Assembly (NCBI RefSeq): GCF_001949145.1
Contig: NW_019091454.1
Coordinates: 167,363 to 207,491 of the forward strand
Source of the DNA: Acanthaster planci
Taxonomy: Eukaryota; Echinodermata; Asteroidea; Valvatida; Acanthasteridae
DNA: 40,129 bases
Reading direction: 5' to 3'
Part shown: one piece after another, positions 22,501 through 29,872 of the stretch
Position numbering within the stretch: the stretch's first letter is position 1
Layout: each line of letters starts with the position of its first letter
Made by a program: the position numbers and the translations under genes
Notes under the pieces: model-generated
What the model was told of the DNA's origin: nothing
The model's input: only the letters and a program-made list of their open reading frames with translations
Databases searched by the model: none

Positions 22501-24077
22501 GGTTAGCCTAAAGTGAAGACGCTCCACAAGCTTTGGCAAGAATTTTCAAACTGCAGTCACAAACTCGGCAGTGGACTGGTTTTTATTTGTGTGTGCCAAT
22601 CTGTTATCCTTTTGTTGCATTCTTTCAATACCTGTACCATATACATGTACATGTACTGTACAGTTGTGCTCAAAATTATTGCAAAATAACATACTTTTCT
22701 AAATTCTTCATTTGTTAAAGCTATCACTGTACATGTACATGTATGTTGGTACTTCCACTATGTCTTTTGTCTATTTGTCGCAATACACAAACCAACATGT
22801 GTATTGGCTAAACTTCATTTGCACAATAACTGATACGGCCCGGGTTTCTTTTTGCTCCAGGTCAAAATTATTCATATTAGTCATTGGTATCCATACCGGA
22901 ATGACCAAGTCCTGACCTACATGTAAATCCAATAGAGAATCTGTAGAGAGAGCCGAAGACTGGAGTGATGGCCAGAAGACCATCCAACCTGACCCAGCTG
23001 GAGGCTTTCGCCAAGGAAGAGTGGGCCAACATCCCACAGGAGACATGCAGAAAGCTTAGAAAGATATAGTGGAAGTACCAACATAATACATGTAGCTTTT
23101 ATAAATGAACAATTTAGAAAAGTATGTTATTTTGCGAAGGTATGAATAATTTTGAGCACAAATGTACATGTACGTATTTGAATTTATGATCTCTCATACA
23201 AAGTGTTGTGGGAATTATACAGTGTACATGTACAAGTACACATACCTTTTTTCACGTCTGTCATGATTACCGGTACCTCTGACATGTGCATATGTACATT
23301 TTTCTTGCAATTTTAAGAATGAGACCAGATAACATTAAAAACGTTTTCTTAAATGTTGACAATAAAGTAGTACCCACCTGCAAATCTTGCAGAAGCTGCT
23401 GATTGTCTACTGTCTTCTCCCCAACCAGGCATACTCTGTACTCACAATCTATATATACGGAATGGAAAAAGCTTATCATGCGAACTGTTTCCTGCACCGT
23501 TATCTACAGGTACATGTATATGTACATTGTAGCCAAGGCCCAATAAATTAACCCTAACACTCCTCAGTCCTCCAACAGGTGAAGGATTGAGGGGTGTTAG
23601 GGTTAAACTAAGTTAGACCCAGTAATACTGCATTGGTAAACGTCATGAACTGTCGTGTGTGTGGTTCGTCGTCCACCGAGCGAGCATCCGTGGGACCGCG
23701 ACAGACATGCATGACATGGTGGACATACATGTAACATGGACGACAAACTACACAACTCTGGCATGTCTGCTGGGACAGTGGGAGTAGTGTTGTTATCATG
23801 TTTACGGAGCAAACCTTTTCATGCTTTTGCTTACCCCCCAGACATGCCAGAACTGTGGGGTCTGACGTCCGCCCCGCTCCCACGAACTGGAGTGGGGCAG
23901 ACGTCGGACCCACAGTTTAGGGGCCGGCCAGTGGGGATACAGTACTAGTTTTTGCTTAGTTTTACCTGCATCTTGGTCTTGAACTGAAGTAACCGACATA
24001 CTGACTGAAGAACTTGCAGTTACATCGCTTAATTCGTTGGTCATGTTTGCCATGTTTGCAGGAGTAAATGCAGCCAT
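839..24077 (-). CDS. ECT2: ECT2, Rho guanine-nucleotide exchange factor (17 coding exons, C-terminal tail outside window)
   Basis: Epithelial cell transforming 2 is the RhoGEF that activates RhoA at the cell equator (with centralspindlin) to start cytokinesis. Coding exons on the minus strand, 5' to 3': 24077-23966, 23448-23378, 21767-21588, 19273-19076, 18653-18552, 16436-16337, 14677-14568, 13996-13934, 12116-11870, 11285-11143, 10583-10398, 9344-9234, 8567-8471, 6909-6828, 4509-4290, 2548-2410, 1002-839. Every junction is GT-AG, phases agree throughout, and the sum is 2325 nt, or 775 codons without a stop. Domain order matches animal ECT2: N-terminal BRCT0, BRCT1, BRCT2, a basic NLS linker, DH, PH. 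The last exon ends in phase 0 at a GTAAGT donor, so one or more exons for the basic C-terminal tail (about 100 residues in human) lie left of position 1. The start is the first ATG of exon 1, with a clear promoter-like region upstream; exon 1 itself is not conserved, so the exact start is less certain than the rest. Confidence 0.94.
1190..1335 (+). mobile_element. CORE-like SINE fragment, plus strand
   Basis: The stretch GACCTTGGGCAAGTCACTTA followed by CACCCAGGAGTATAAATGGG and AGGGTTGTTGTAG is the same body as the SINE at 30345-30609 and strongly recalls MIR. The tRNA-like head is decayed (AGAATCCAGCTA at the B-box position) and its A-box is lost. It lies in the ECT2 intron between exons 16 and 17. 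A TACATGTA at 1211-1218 interrupts the segment that is continuous in the other copy. Confidence 0.7.
3682..3728 (+). repeat. Short direct repeat with a 6-base TACATGTA difference
   Basis: Copy 1 (3682-3700) reads CTTTACATAAATCCCCATG. Copy 2 (3704-3728) is identical except that its central TA is TACATGTA (3711-3718). The two copies are three bases apart and otherwise match at every position. Confidence 0.9.
5250..5535 (+). repeat. Dispersed repeat family, copy C (diverged)
   Basis: The segment around CCTATGGCCCATGGATTTT, GACAAATTA, TTTTTCTCGATTTTTCTCAGG and GTGAACTCAA aligns, in the same order, with the ends of copies A (20590-21165) and B (36545-37065). It is the most diverged of the three. 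No coding pattern is evident. Confidence 0.5.
6828..10583 (-). CDS. ECT2: ECT2 exons 11-14: catalytic DH (RhoGEF) domain
   Basis: Exon 11 (10583-10398, 62 codons) encodes GGPILDQEEIKTIFSKIPEI, DH conserved region 1. Exon 12 (9344-9234) encodes YPAFVNFFELSKQTV and KPRFHAFLK. Exon 13 (8567-8471) encodes KPECGRQTLTELLIRPVQRL, the conserved region 3 signature that contacts the GTPase; its acceptor is placed at 8567 rather than 8558 because this restores the family's I-x-Q before KPEC. Exon 14 (6909-6828) is a less conserved helix ending in phase 2. The intron between exons 11 and 12 contains a 44-bp tandem repeat, and the intron between exons 10 and 11 a 47-bp tandem repeat. Confidence 0.94.
6910..9233 (-). 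other. ECT2 introns between exons 12 and 14
   Basis: Introns 6910-8470 and 8568-9233 hold a short direct repeat of GTACAGTAAGCT at about 7148-7171 and TACATGTA words near 7551-8025. Several short open frames at 7400-8400 have no recognisable motif and are not called. Confidence 0.6.
9388..9653 (+). repeat. 44-bp tandem repeat, six copies
   Basis: The unit contains AAGCTAGTTGATTATTCCAC and TTGCCCATGCCAATGTGATA. Six copies of the CCACTTGCCCATGCC core occur at a 44-base period, with only a few substitutions between units (AGCTAG or AGCAAG; TAGTATAAG or TAGTGTAAG). It lies in the ECT2 intron between exons 11 and 12. The near-identity suggests recent expansion. Confidence 0.93.
10924..11110 (+). 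repeat. 47-bp tandem repeat, four copies
   Basis: The unit GTTGAGATCCGGGAGATTAC plus AATGACATTGTTGCAATATG and a CCTTCT spacer starts at 10924, 10971, 11018 and 11065. Copies are almost identical; one has TGTCC in place of TGGCC. It lies in the ECT2 intron between exons 10 and 11, about 33 bases from exon 10, so its downstream end is close to the splice donor of that exon. Confidence 0.93.
11143..12116 (-). CDS. ECT2: ECT2 exons 9-10: regulatory linker with NLS and Cdk/Plk1 sites, start of DH domain
   Basis: Exon 9 (12116-11870) encodes two TP sites followed by the bipartite-like basic NLS RKRRRLKESLAALSQEN (residues about 333-349), closely matching the human S-loop. Exon 10 (11285-11143) encodes RSTPEKPISK; the Ser-Thr-Pro at residues 410-412 sits at the position of the human Cdk1-phosphorylated threonine that docks the Plk1 polo box, and it then enters the DH domain with MELLQTEANYVGILRTIL. 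The exon 9 to 10 junction is phase 1. Retention of the NLS and the STP motif suggests that nuclear sequestration in interphase and mitotic phospho-regulation are conserved in this animal; that is inference from sequence. Confidence 0.92.
12440..13480. repeat. CpG-rich intronic stretch bounded by inverted, diverged repeats
   Basis: Near 12445-12550 the plus strand has AGGCCTCAAATTTCCCGACG and GGTGCCTTCCCATTTGG. Near 13420-13475 the opposite strand has AAGCCTCGAGTTTC and GGGCACTACCATTTGG, so the two are inverted relatives. The DNA between, about 12460-13150, has unusually many CG dinucleotides for this window. No gene is recognised. It lies in the ECT2 intron between exons 8 and 9. Confidence 0.4.
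13934..16436 (-). CDS. ECT2: ECT2 exons 6-8: BRCT2
   Basis: Exon 6 (16436-16337) encodes MPPFFHCVLSFVGFSADEQ, the start of BRCT2. Exon 7 (14677-14568) restores the frame after a phase-1 junction and gives GGTHVAIGGTNCTHLVIENN and KLVKQE. Exon 8 (13996-13934, 21 codons) carries WFWASVQMDAC and the end of BRCT2. The exon 6 acceptor is ambiguous: AG occurs at two places six bases apart (exon starts 16436 or 16430), which adds or drops Leu-Gln without changing frame. Exon 8 holds the only coding TACATGTA of the window (13941-13948), where it encodes part of a Tyr-Met-Tyr that is similar in human, so it is probably native sequence. Confidence 0.93.
15804..15970 (+). mobile_element. hAT-like element end (truncated)
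   Basis: CAGTGTTGTAGTACTTGTAC at 15804 begins a stretch built of repeated GTACTTGTACTCAAGTACT words, as seen at the ends of a widespread hAT superfamily lineage whose termini begin CAGTGTTG. No matching CAACACTG end is found downstream, and no transposase is seen, so this is one end only. It lies in the ECT2 intron between exons 6 and 7. Confidence 0.55.
16628..18480. mobile_element. Possible 1.85-kb non-autonomous DNA transposon with TA target duplication
   Basis: The left end GCCGACACGCTAACACG follows TA (16626-16627); the right end, reversed, is GCCGACACACAAACACG and is followed by TA (18481). The two 17-base termini differ at three positions. Near both ends the plus strand carries the same TCAATACACGCT (about 16667 and 18441). 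Between the ends the sequence is richer in CpG than the surrounding intron, notably around 17100-17950. No transposase is recognised. The element would fill most of ECT2 intron 5. The call rests on the short termini and the TA, so it is moderate. Confidence 0.45.
17659..17681. repeat. Perfect short hairpin
   Basis: GCACTAGCGC, TAT, then GCGCTAGTGC: a 10-bp perfect stem with a 3-base centre, inside ECT2 intron 5 and the putative DNA transposon. No T-run follows, so it is not a terminator; its role is unknown. Confidence 0.7.
18552..19273 (-). CDS. ECT2: ECT2 exons 4-5: BRCT1
   Basis: Exon 4 (19273-19076, 66 codons) begins PLPFTSRPLYC and contains the BRCT1 core LVICFTGF, HHMGGSVRRDF and KVTHLVANA, ending NKFR. 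Exon 5 (18653-18552, 34 codons) continues VAVSLGTPVM and the BRCT tryptophan motif EWIYTAW. The match to human ECT2 is nearly residue for residue in the FTGF and THLVAN blocks, which line the phosphopeptide pocket in structures of this region. The acceptor of exon 4 lies after CCATAG only about 75 bases from the edge of the assembly gap, so the exon is complete but its upstream intron is not. Confidence 0.95.
19351..20107. other. Assembly gap (757 N)
   Basis: The gap lies in ECT2 intron 3 (exon 4 starts at 19273, exon 3 ends at 21588). The flanking exons join in phase 0 and give the family-typical sequence, so a missing coding exon is unlikely. The left edge of the gap abuts a TACATGTA word, which may reflect collapsed repeats. 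Confidence 0.99.
20590..21165 (+). repeat. Dispersed repeat family, copy A
   Basis: This copy aligns in order with copy B at 36545-37065: TTTCCAGACGTTAAACCT, then a GCCCATAATTATCA block, GAAAACTGCTCTTTTAAAGG, GCCCTGTAGTT, and CTCAAAGCAGTTGCCGTAAC. The element is about 550 bp, has no clear terminal repeats, and shows no coding. It lies in ECT2 intron 3, right of the gap. Confidence 0.7.
21588..24077 (-). CDS. ECT2: ECT2 exons 1-3: N-terminus and BRCT0 region
   Basis: Exon 1 (24077-23966) encodes a Ser/Thr/Met-rich, poorly conserved N-terminus, residues 1-37. Exon 2 (23448-23378) carries the first beta-strand motif YRVCLVGEKT. Exon 3 (21767-21588, exactly 60 codons) carries ETIFVLDEFEGEAF and CKILGPPV, matching the end of human ECT2 BRCT0, where the corresponding motif is CRVIGPPV. 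The segment between exon 2 and exon 3 motifs is shorter than in the longer human isoform, so an extra exon may be absent or unrecognised in the 1.6-kb intron 2, which holds a Tc1 remnant. The triple-BRCT region is known to autoinhibit the DH domain and to bind phosphorylated CYK4/RACGAP1. The exon 3 to exon 4 junction is phase 0 on both sides and gives a family-like join, so the assembly gap in intron 3 probably hides no exon. Confidence 0.9.
22661..23164 (+). mobile_element. Internally deleted Tc1-like transposon with TA target duplication
   Basis: The ends are CAGTTGTGCTCAAAATTATT (22661) and, reversed, GAATAATTTTGAGCACAAATG (ending 23164), each flanked by TA. The terminal inverted repeats extend at least 60 bases inward. 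The inside, on the plus strand, encodes the end of a Tc1 transposase: SPDL and NPIENL (22905-22943), then ARRPSNLTQLEAFAKEEWAN and IPQETCRKL. The Trp codon expected after NPIENL is TAG, and six bases (CATGTA) split the SPDL-NPIENL motif, adding His-Val. At about 504 bp it is far shorter than a full Tc1 (about 1.3-1.7 kb) and is non-autonomous. It lies in ECT2 intron 2. Confidence 0.88.
23548..23606. repeat. Long hairpin with TTAGGGTTA at its foot
   Basis: TTAACCCTAACACTCCTCAG (23548 on) pairs with TTGAGGGGTGTTAGGGTTAA (ending 23606) around a loop of about ten bases, a stem of some 25 base pairs with one or two mismatches. It lies in ECT2 intron 1. Confidence 0.85.
23657..23756. repeat. Foldback repeat with 19-20-bp arms
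   Basis: GTGTGTGGTTCGTCGTCCA at 23657-23675 is inverted as TGGACGACAAACTACACAAC at 23737-23756. The centre, about 60 bases, is CpG-rich and contains one TACATGTA. It lies in ECT2 intron 1, next to two other hairpins. Confidence 0.75.
23851..23917. repeat. GC-rich hairpin in ECT2 intron 1
   Basis: AACTGTGGGGTCTGACGTCC (23851) and the complement of GACGTCGGACCCACAGTT (ending 23917) form a stem of about 29 bp with a few mismatches and a loop near CACGAACT. TCTGGCATGTCTG at 23757 is also inverted just before it (CAGACATGCCAGA, about 23840), so the three foldbacks are partly nested. The hairpin ends about 50 bases from the ECT2 exon 1 splice donor. Confidence 0.8.
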
Positions 24078-24501
24078 TTTCTAGTCAACGAGCAAAAATA
24101 TTCCTTAAAATCGTTAATTGTGAAACATGCTGTGTTTTGAAAAGTTTGGCATTTCAGAATTTCGTTGCGGTTTTCGGAAACGACAACGTTAGTCGTTACT
24201 GTTTGTCTGGCGAGTAGCTACACCGTACCAATTCAAAACGGCCGGCGCTCCACTGCATGGCTGAGAAACAAACGCTGTGATTGGTCAGCTTGTTAATATT
24301 GAAGATGCATTTACCTGGCTGGGACGGGGAACTAGAGCAGAGTGAAGCAACAACTTGGCTGTATATAGTCTGGTGCATTTGCACCTTATTAACGATCGTC
24401 TGTTTACCTTACGGCCAGACGTACAGTACAGCGCCGTGGTGAGACTACTAATATCTGAGAGCTGGAGTCAGCCGTGTTGATTAAATTTATGTCCATTTTC
24501 T
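24078..24501. promoter_or_regulatory. Shared head-to-head promoter of ECT2 (minus) and PUDP (plus)
   Basis: Only about 425-445 bases separate the two start codons, so both 5' UTRs and promoters must lie here. No TATA box is obvious. CCAAT boxes occur on the plus strand (24228-24232) and, reversed, at 24280-24284. TTCAAA at 24232-24237 overlaps the first CCAAT and reads TTTGAA on the ECT2 strand, which resembles the CHR element of G2/M genes; with nearby CCAAT boxes this would fit cell-cycle control of ECT2. The short CHR match could be chance. The interval is free of TACATGTA and recognisable repeats, unlike the flanking introns. Confidence 0.7.
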
Positions 24502-27500
24502 ATGTCCACACTGCACGTCAAAATGAGTTCGGAACAATCCCAAATTACACATGTAATATTCGACATGGATGGGCTCTTGCTTGGTAAATTAAACGGGAAA
24601 AGATCATGTTACCTGAGCTTGCTAGCATGGCGTGGCAAAGGCCAAAGTGCAGTCAAACTTAAATTCCAGGCAAACATGGCAAAGGACATGACAGATAGAT
24701 CTAGAGCAATAGGCCTTAGCCTTTTGTGAGTTAAATTTAAATAAAATCTGGGATACTGACTTTTTCAAATTCACGTGAACACGTTTTGAATTCTTTTTAC
24801 AAAAAACACTTGGTATTAACCTCTTGATCCAATTATCTGAGGCAAGTTTTTGTTTTGAGGCCTAGGCCTACAACATGTAAGTTACATGAGACACCCTGCA
24901 GTTGCACCAATGCACTGTTTGCAATGTATTAGAGGGGTAGATAGAGGAAAGGAAACCATCCAACCACATGTGTACATGCAAACAGCAAAAAATGAAAACA
25001 GAAGAGCTGTGCATTTCATAGTATTAGGCCTATGGGGATTCCTGAAAGTTGATGTACAGACTCCTGAAAGTTTTCTCATAAAGCGTATTATACCAGATAC
25101 TTGCCAGAGAGACAAGAAACTTGTACATGTAGAGTTGGCTGGTATGGCCATCATTGTGTACGTGTATGGATAGGGTGTTAAAAACTGGTAACTACACGTA
25201 CATGTGTACATCGGTGGATATTTATACCTACTGAGCGGTTGATGGCTAATTTAGTGAAATATAAAGAATGAAAAAGATTAAGTCATATATGTTTTATTTT
25301 TGTGATACCTTTTTGCCACAGATGCATGCTGATAGGTTAAATATATGTATTTGTACCTTCCTGTAAGAGCAAACAAGAAAAAGTACTATAAAAAACCTGC
25401 CGAGTCCATTCAACGAACACAGTATTTTTTACTATTATTGATCCACATTAGGCATGTTAGGTGGCACCAGGATTTGATGGGATGGTTTGGTGTTCTTATT
25501 CCTCCATGGTTGCAGGTTTGGCTGCTTGAGCAATACATGTAGGTTGTATACTGACAAGCAGTCATATTCAGTCTACCTAGGGTTGGTGTATGATTAGGTG
25601 ATACCTGAAGATTTTAAGAAAATAACATAAATGAAGATCCTAGTTAAAACTGGACTTTTTATGGTTGTCAGGAACCCAGAAGTGCATTTAGCATAATCCA
25701 GTGAATTCAAGAAACAATTTTAACTTCAGAAGGACTTGACATGTAAACTTCAGTTTTGGCATGATGTATGCAGGTTGGCGTAGCTTGATATCCTTCAGAA
25801 TCCCATTCAATAATATAAGGAATAAGTATGTGCTTTGCTGGGCTGAAATGTGTGTTTAAAACCAGCTCAGGAGAATGGACGCTGCGGCTCGGGCATTATC
25901 AGCATTCAGTCTCCTGAGCCGATATTTATTCCCATGTATAAATACCTTTTTAGTCAGACAGTTAAAAGAAGTCGACATTGGACGGATTTCCAGTGATTTT
26001 ATTCTACTTTTTGCCGGATATTTATGAATGTAGGTTTAGTCACAAGTTTCATAGCCTTCATAGGGCATTTGCGTTTCAACACATCCCTCTTGTTCCAATG
26101 TTAACTTTATGTGAACTTCCAATTTTTTTTACAGATACAGAAAGACTCTACACTGTTATCTATGAAGAGATTTTCCAAGAGCATGGCATTCCAGAATACA
26201 CATGGGAACTCAAGCAGAAACTGATGGGACGTAAAGAGATAGAGTCAGCACAAATAGTCATCCGTGAGACAGGAATGAACATTACACCAGAGGAGTGGAT
26301 CAGGCTTTTGAATCATAAGAGCCAAGAAGTGTTTCCAGCAGCAGAACTTATGCCAGGTCATACATCTCCAAGTTTAGAGCAGACTTTACGTTAATAAAGT
26401 AAATAATACAGTAAATAATTACTAGCGGGGAGGGCCATAATTAGAAACTAATTAACCTTGGGTGCAATACAAGATTTTACATAACACTTGACAGAATAGT
26501 ACACATCATGTTAAATTGCATTGAGAACAAATCTATGTTGTCTTTTAGACATGTAGAATAATATGTAAACAGGATTGAATTAGCAGCATGGTTTACTGGT
26601 GGTAAAAATACTTAGAATGATCAAGTAACATATTTACTATTGAGGTTATGTACGTCAGTCATCTTCCTGGTCGGTGCTTTTGTTCCATAGGGATACACAT
26701 GAGTAGACCTTTTGTGCATATCCCTTATAACAGAAGCACTGACCAGGAAGATGACTGTTGTGCATAACCCCTGTCATACTTTGGGCCCTTGATCCTATTA
26801 CTTTCACCTTGTCGGCATACATGTACATGTATGTTTCAAGACTCAAACGATTGAACAGTTTCTATGTGAGGAATAGTCCAGATTCTGGCCAATGCATTTC
26901 TTGCCATACATGAAATGCCTCTAGGCCAACTCAAGTTAAGACACCTCTCTTTCTGCTTTGTATCAACGATCGGCAGAATTCTTCCCCGTCATTATCTTTT
27001 TCTCGTATTTGCTGATGACACCACGATCATTCACTCTAATTCCACCCTCAAATTCCTTATCTCATCAACTGTTAACAGTGAGCTCATCAAAGTTTCATCT
27101 TGATTCAAATCCAATCAACTGTCCCTGAATCCCAACAAAACTAAATGTATCTTCTTCCGTAAATCCAGTTCTTTTCCCTCTGTATTGCCTTCTGTCTACA
27201 TTGATAATATCCCTGTCTCTATTGTCAATTCGACTAAATTTTCTGAGAGTGATCTTAAACAACAAACTCTGCTGGAATGATCACATTTCTTCAATCTCAA
27301 AAATTATTTCTGGTAACACAGGCGTTCTGTCCAAACTTCACGCTTTTCTTCCACCATCTGCTTTAGTATCCCTTTATAATGCACTCATCCTACCGAACTT
27401 AAGCTTTGTAGTATTGTTTGGGGCACACTCAAGCAACGCTTAACTTCACAAACCATTCGGATTTGCACTCTTTCAGGACCACTAGACTATACACCACTGC

Positions 27501-29770
27501 TATTTGCTTCACTGCGCACTCTCACACTCAAGGATATTAACAAACTGCAAATTGATGTTTCATGTACAAGTATATGCACAATCTTTTGCCCTAATGCATT
27601 GTCCTCTTATTTCACCTCAATAACTCACATCCATGATCATGATACTAGATTACGCCCCAACCATTTTTTTCCACGTACACGCACAACTTACTCTCTTAAC
27701 ACCCTTAGATTTCATGGACCAGGTCTTTGGAATAATATCAATAATAGTATTAAATCGCAGACCTCTCTGGCTTGGTTTAAAAGCTCCTTCAAACAGTACC
27801 TTGTCTCCCGTTATCTAGAATAGCTTCTTCTATATTCAATCATACCATTTTTGTCATGAGCAATCTATGGTGCCTCACTTAATTTCATTTTTCCCATCGC
27901 AGGTAAGATTTAAGTCTCTGTCTTTAAATTGTAATGTCTGTTGTTTTGTCCCATCCGATTGTCCCGTTTTGTCCTGGTTTTTTCAAGGCATGTGTGCAAG
28001 ACCTAGTCTTTCTGATAATGCCTCCATTATGGCCATACAGCTTCTTCTTGTTTGCTTTTTTTTTCGCATCTTTACTCCTTGAATTTATTTTGTTGTCATA
28101 TCCCATACATGGTATTATGAAAATTAATGTTGTTGAATTGAATGTGACTGACAACAATCATCCAGATGCATGAAATCTTTCTGTGAAAGATTGCTGAAAC
28201 TGCTGTCAATGTCCTTGTGAATATCCCAGGGGATGTTGAATGCCCAAGTGGTACAGCTAGGGCAGTGTATCAAGTCATAAGAAAATTGCATAGCACTGAC
28301 AGAGCTGTGGATACATGTACATTTCAGCTCAAGTGATGAAAATAACATATTGGAGTGTTTGCACTTGTTGTTGCAATGGATACTCAGTTGCCTGTAGTGT
28401 TGGTATGAAATGCATTACTCCCAGACTTGTGCAATATCTGGGATAATTGCAAATCATGAAGTTTATTTGAAGAAATCATCAACACTGAAGGTGTTGGAAA
28501 TGTACATTGATGGAGTAAAAAATAGAGAATGTTACACATAACTTTGACCACCTTTTGTTGACAAGGTCCTAGTTATGAAGGTTATGAAGGTCAAATAAGT
28601 AGTCAATATTGTGAAACTGACCTTAAAATTTTGTGATCTTTTGTGTGAAAGTTTTAAGGATAATGATACAGGAATTTATAAGAAGTATGGCAAGTCAGGA
28701 AAAAACATTTTTGTGAAAGTTCAAACTCTGAACATAGACGACATTCTCTAACGTTTTCTTTTGTTTTGAATATTGCAGGAGCAGAGAAACTTGTCTGCCA
28801 TCTCTTCAAGCATAAAATTCCCATTGCCGTGGCAACTGGCTCCCCAAGTGCACTGTTTGAACTCAAGACCAAGAGGCATAGTGACTTCTTCAAGTTGTTT
28901 CATCATATAGTGTGCACTGGAGATGATCCAGAGGTCAAACATGGCAAGCCTGCACCAGACCCCTACTTGGTAGCATTACATAGGTTTGGGGGAGATATAC
29001 CGCCCACTGACAAAGTAAGTGCTTGGAAAAACATGTTAGCTGCAATTTCCTGTGGATGGACAAAGAATACATGTAGGGAGAGAGCATGTCAAGTACTGTA
29101 TGTGACAGAGCTAATGTGATGAACCAGTACTGCAGTGGCTGATAATGAGTCCTAATGATCAATCTCACATCACCAAATACATGTATACAAATATTGTTTT
29201 GGTTGGGTTTTCCATTTTTTTTGGGGGGGGGAATGATCCTTTCGTGGGAATGCAACACCTGATGCTCAGGCCCATGTGTTTGGCACAGGCCACCAGCTTT
29301 TGTTGAAGTGCACGCCCTTACATGCATCCATAGTGGAAACAGTTTCCACCAACATCCTTCCTCTTTGTTGGGGAAGGAATACTTGCAGGGTAGATACATG
29401 TAGTTTTGCTCCATAAAAGTGAGAGATTTTCATAGAAGGAAAACCATCGAACATAACTATTCCTTCACCCGTGACCCACTGTACCACTGCATGAACAAAT
29501 GGGTGGAATTCTTTCTGTAGAAAGGCCTTATTGTTTCACGAATGCATGATTGTAGGTTTAAGTGATGTTTTTATTTTGCAGGTTCTTGTGTTTGAAGATG
29601 CAATCAATGGTGTATTATCTGCACATGCAGCTGGTATGAAAGTCATCCTTGTTCCTGATCCCAGGTTAGATCAGACAAAGGCCAAAGATGCCAACTTGAT
29701 CCTGTCTTCATTAAAGGACTTTGTGCCCGAGGACTGGGGATTGCCACCATACAGTTCTGCTGTTTGTTGA
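24502..29770 (+). CDS. PUDP: PUDP, pseudouridine-5'-phosphatase (HAD family), complete in four exons
   Basis: Cytosolic HAD-superfamily phosphatase (also called HDHD1) that removes phosphate from pseudouridine 5'-monophosphate during RNA modification turnover. Exons: 24502-24583, 26135-26356, 28779-29014, 29582-29770; junction phases 1, 1, 0, all GT-AG. Starting at the second in-frame ATG (24523) gives 235 residues, close to the human length of 228; the upstream ATG at 24502 adds seven residues. I prefer 24523 for alignment but keep both. Motifs: [12 protein letters not shown] with nucleophile Asp14 and acid/base Asp16; II, VATGSPS with Thr114; III, HGKPAPD with Lys151; [11 protein letters not shown] with Glu178-Asp179. 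All catalytic residues are present. The helical cap is exon 2 ([18 protein letters not shown]). The protein ends in a short SSAVC tail. Intron 2 holds a hairpin repeat and a LINE fragment. No close AATAAA was seen after the stop. Confidence 0.95.
24584..26134 (+). other. PUDP intron 1, no gene recognised
   Basis: This 1.55-kb intron starts GTAAAT and ends with a run of T before ACAG. Reading frames here are short and unlike any family I know. The only structure I see is a small inverted repeat at about 25865-25917, where CTCAGGAGA is followed some 35 bases later by TCTCCTGAG. TACATGTA is rare here (two copies, near 25125 and 25535) compared with the ECT2 introns. Confidence 0.7.
26642..26771. 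mobile_element. Foldback (palindromic) MITE, copy 1
   Basis: The whole stretch is a near-perfect hairpin of about 130 bases: the left arm from AGGTTATG through CAGTCATCTTCCTGGTC to AGGGATA pairs with the right arm from TATCCC through GACCAGGAAGATGACTG to CATAACC. The loop is around TGAGTAGACCTTT. It lies in PUDP intron 2. A second, diverged copy at 29873-30005 shares the central GGGATACACATGAGTAGACC and the same arm order, so this is a dispersed family rather than a chance palindrome. Confidence 0.8.
26915..28145 (+). pseudogene. Degenerate non-LTR (LINE) reverse transcriptase fragment
   Basis: Conceptual translation on the plus strand, shifting frame several times, shows the late half of a LINE reverse transcriptase: the catalytic box as FADDTT (about 27009), then [11 protein letters not shown], a [20 protein letters not shown] block, [11 protein letters not shown] with the following CSIVWG only in another frame, and a C-terminal [20 protein letters not shown] block ending near 27823. 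This order is typical of CR1/L2/Jockey-type elements; the clade cannot be fixed by eye. The 5' part of the RT and any endonuclease are missing. The 3' UTR seems to end near GTTGAATTGAATG (28130-28142), which resembles the short tandem tails of L2/CR1-like LINEs. It sits in PUDP intron 2, same strand as the gene. Confidence 0.85.
29015..29581 (+). other. PUDP intron 3
   Basis: The intron begins GTAAGT and ends TTTTGCAG. It contains three TACATGTA copies and a G-rich run near 29220. An open frame on the minus strand at about 29266-29487 has no recognisable motif, and I do not call it a gene. Confidence 0.7.
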
Positions 29771-29872
29771 TATCCATTCCCAATGGTAGAAACCAACGCT
29801 CAATCTTTCAGTTGTGATCATGGATGGAACCTTTTTATGCAACAACTTATTCATTAATCTTTCTTTTTATAT

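Noticed and set aside
23596-23605. Interstitial telomere repeat (TTAGGGTTA)
   Set aside because: Only about one and a half units, explained by the foot of a hairpin.
29266-29487. 73-codon minus-strand frame in PUDP intron 3
   Set aside because: No family match that I can recognise, no partner exons, antisense to a real gene.
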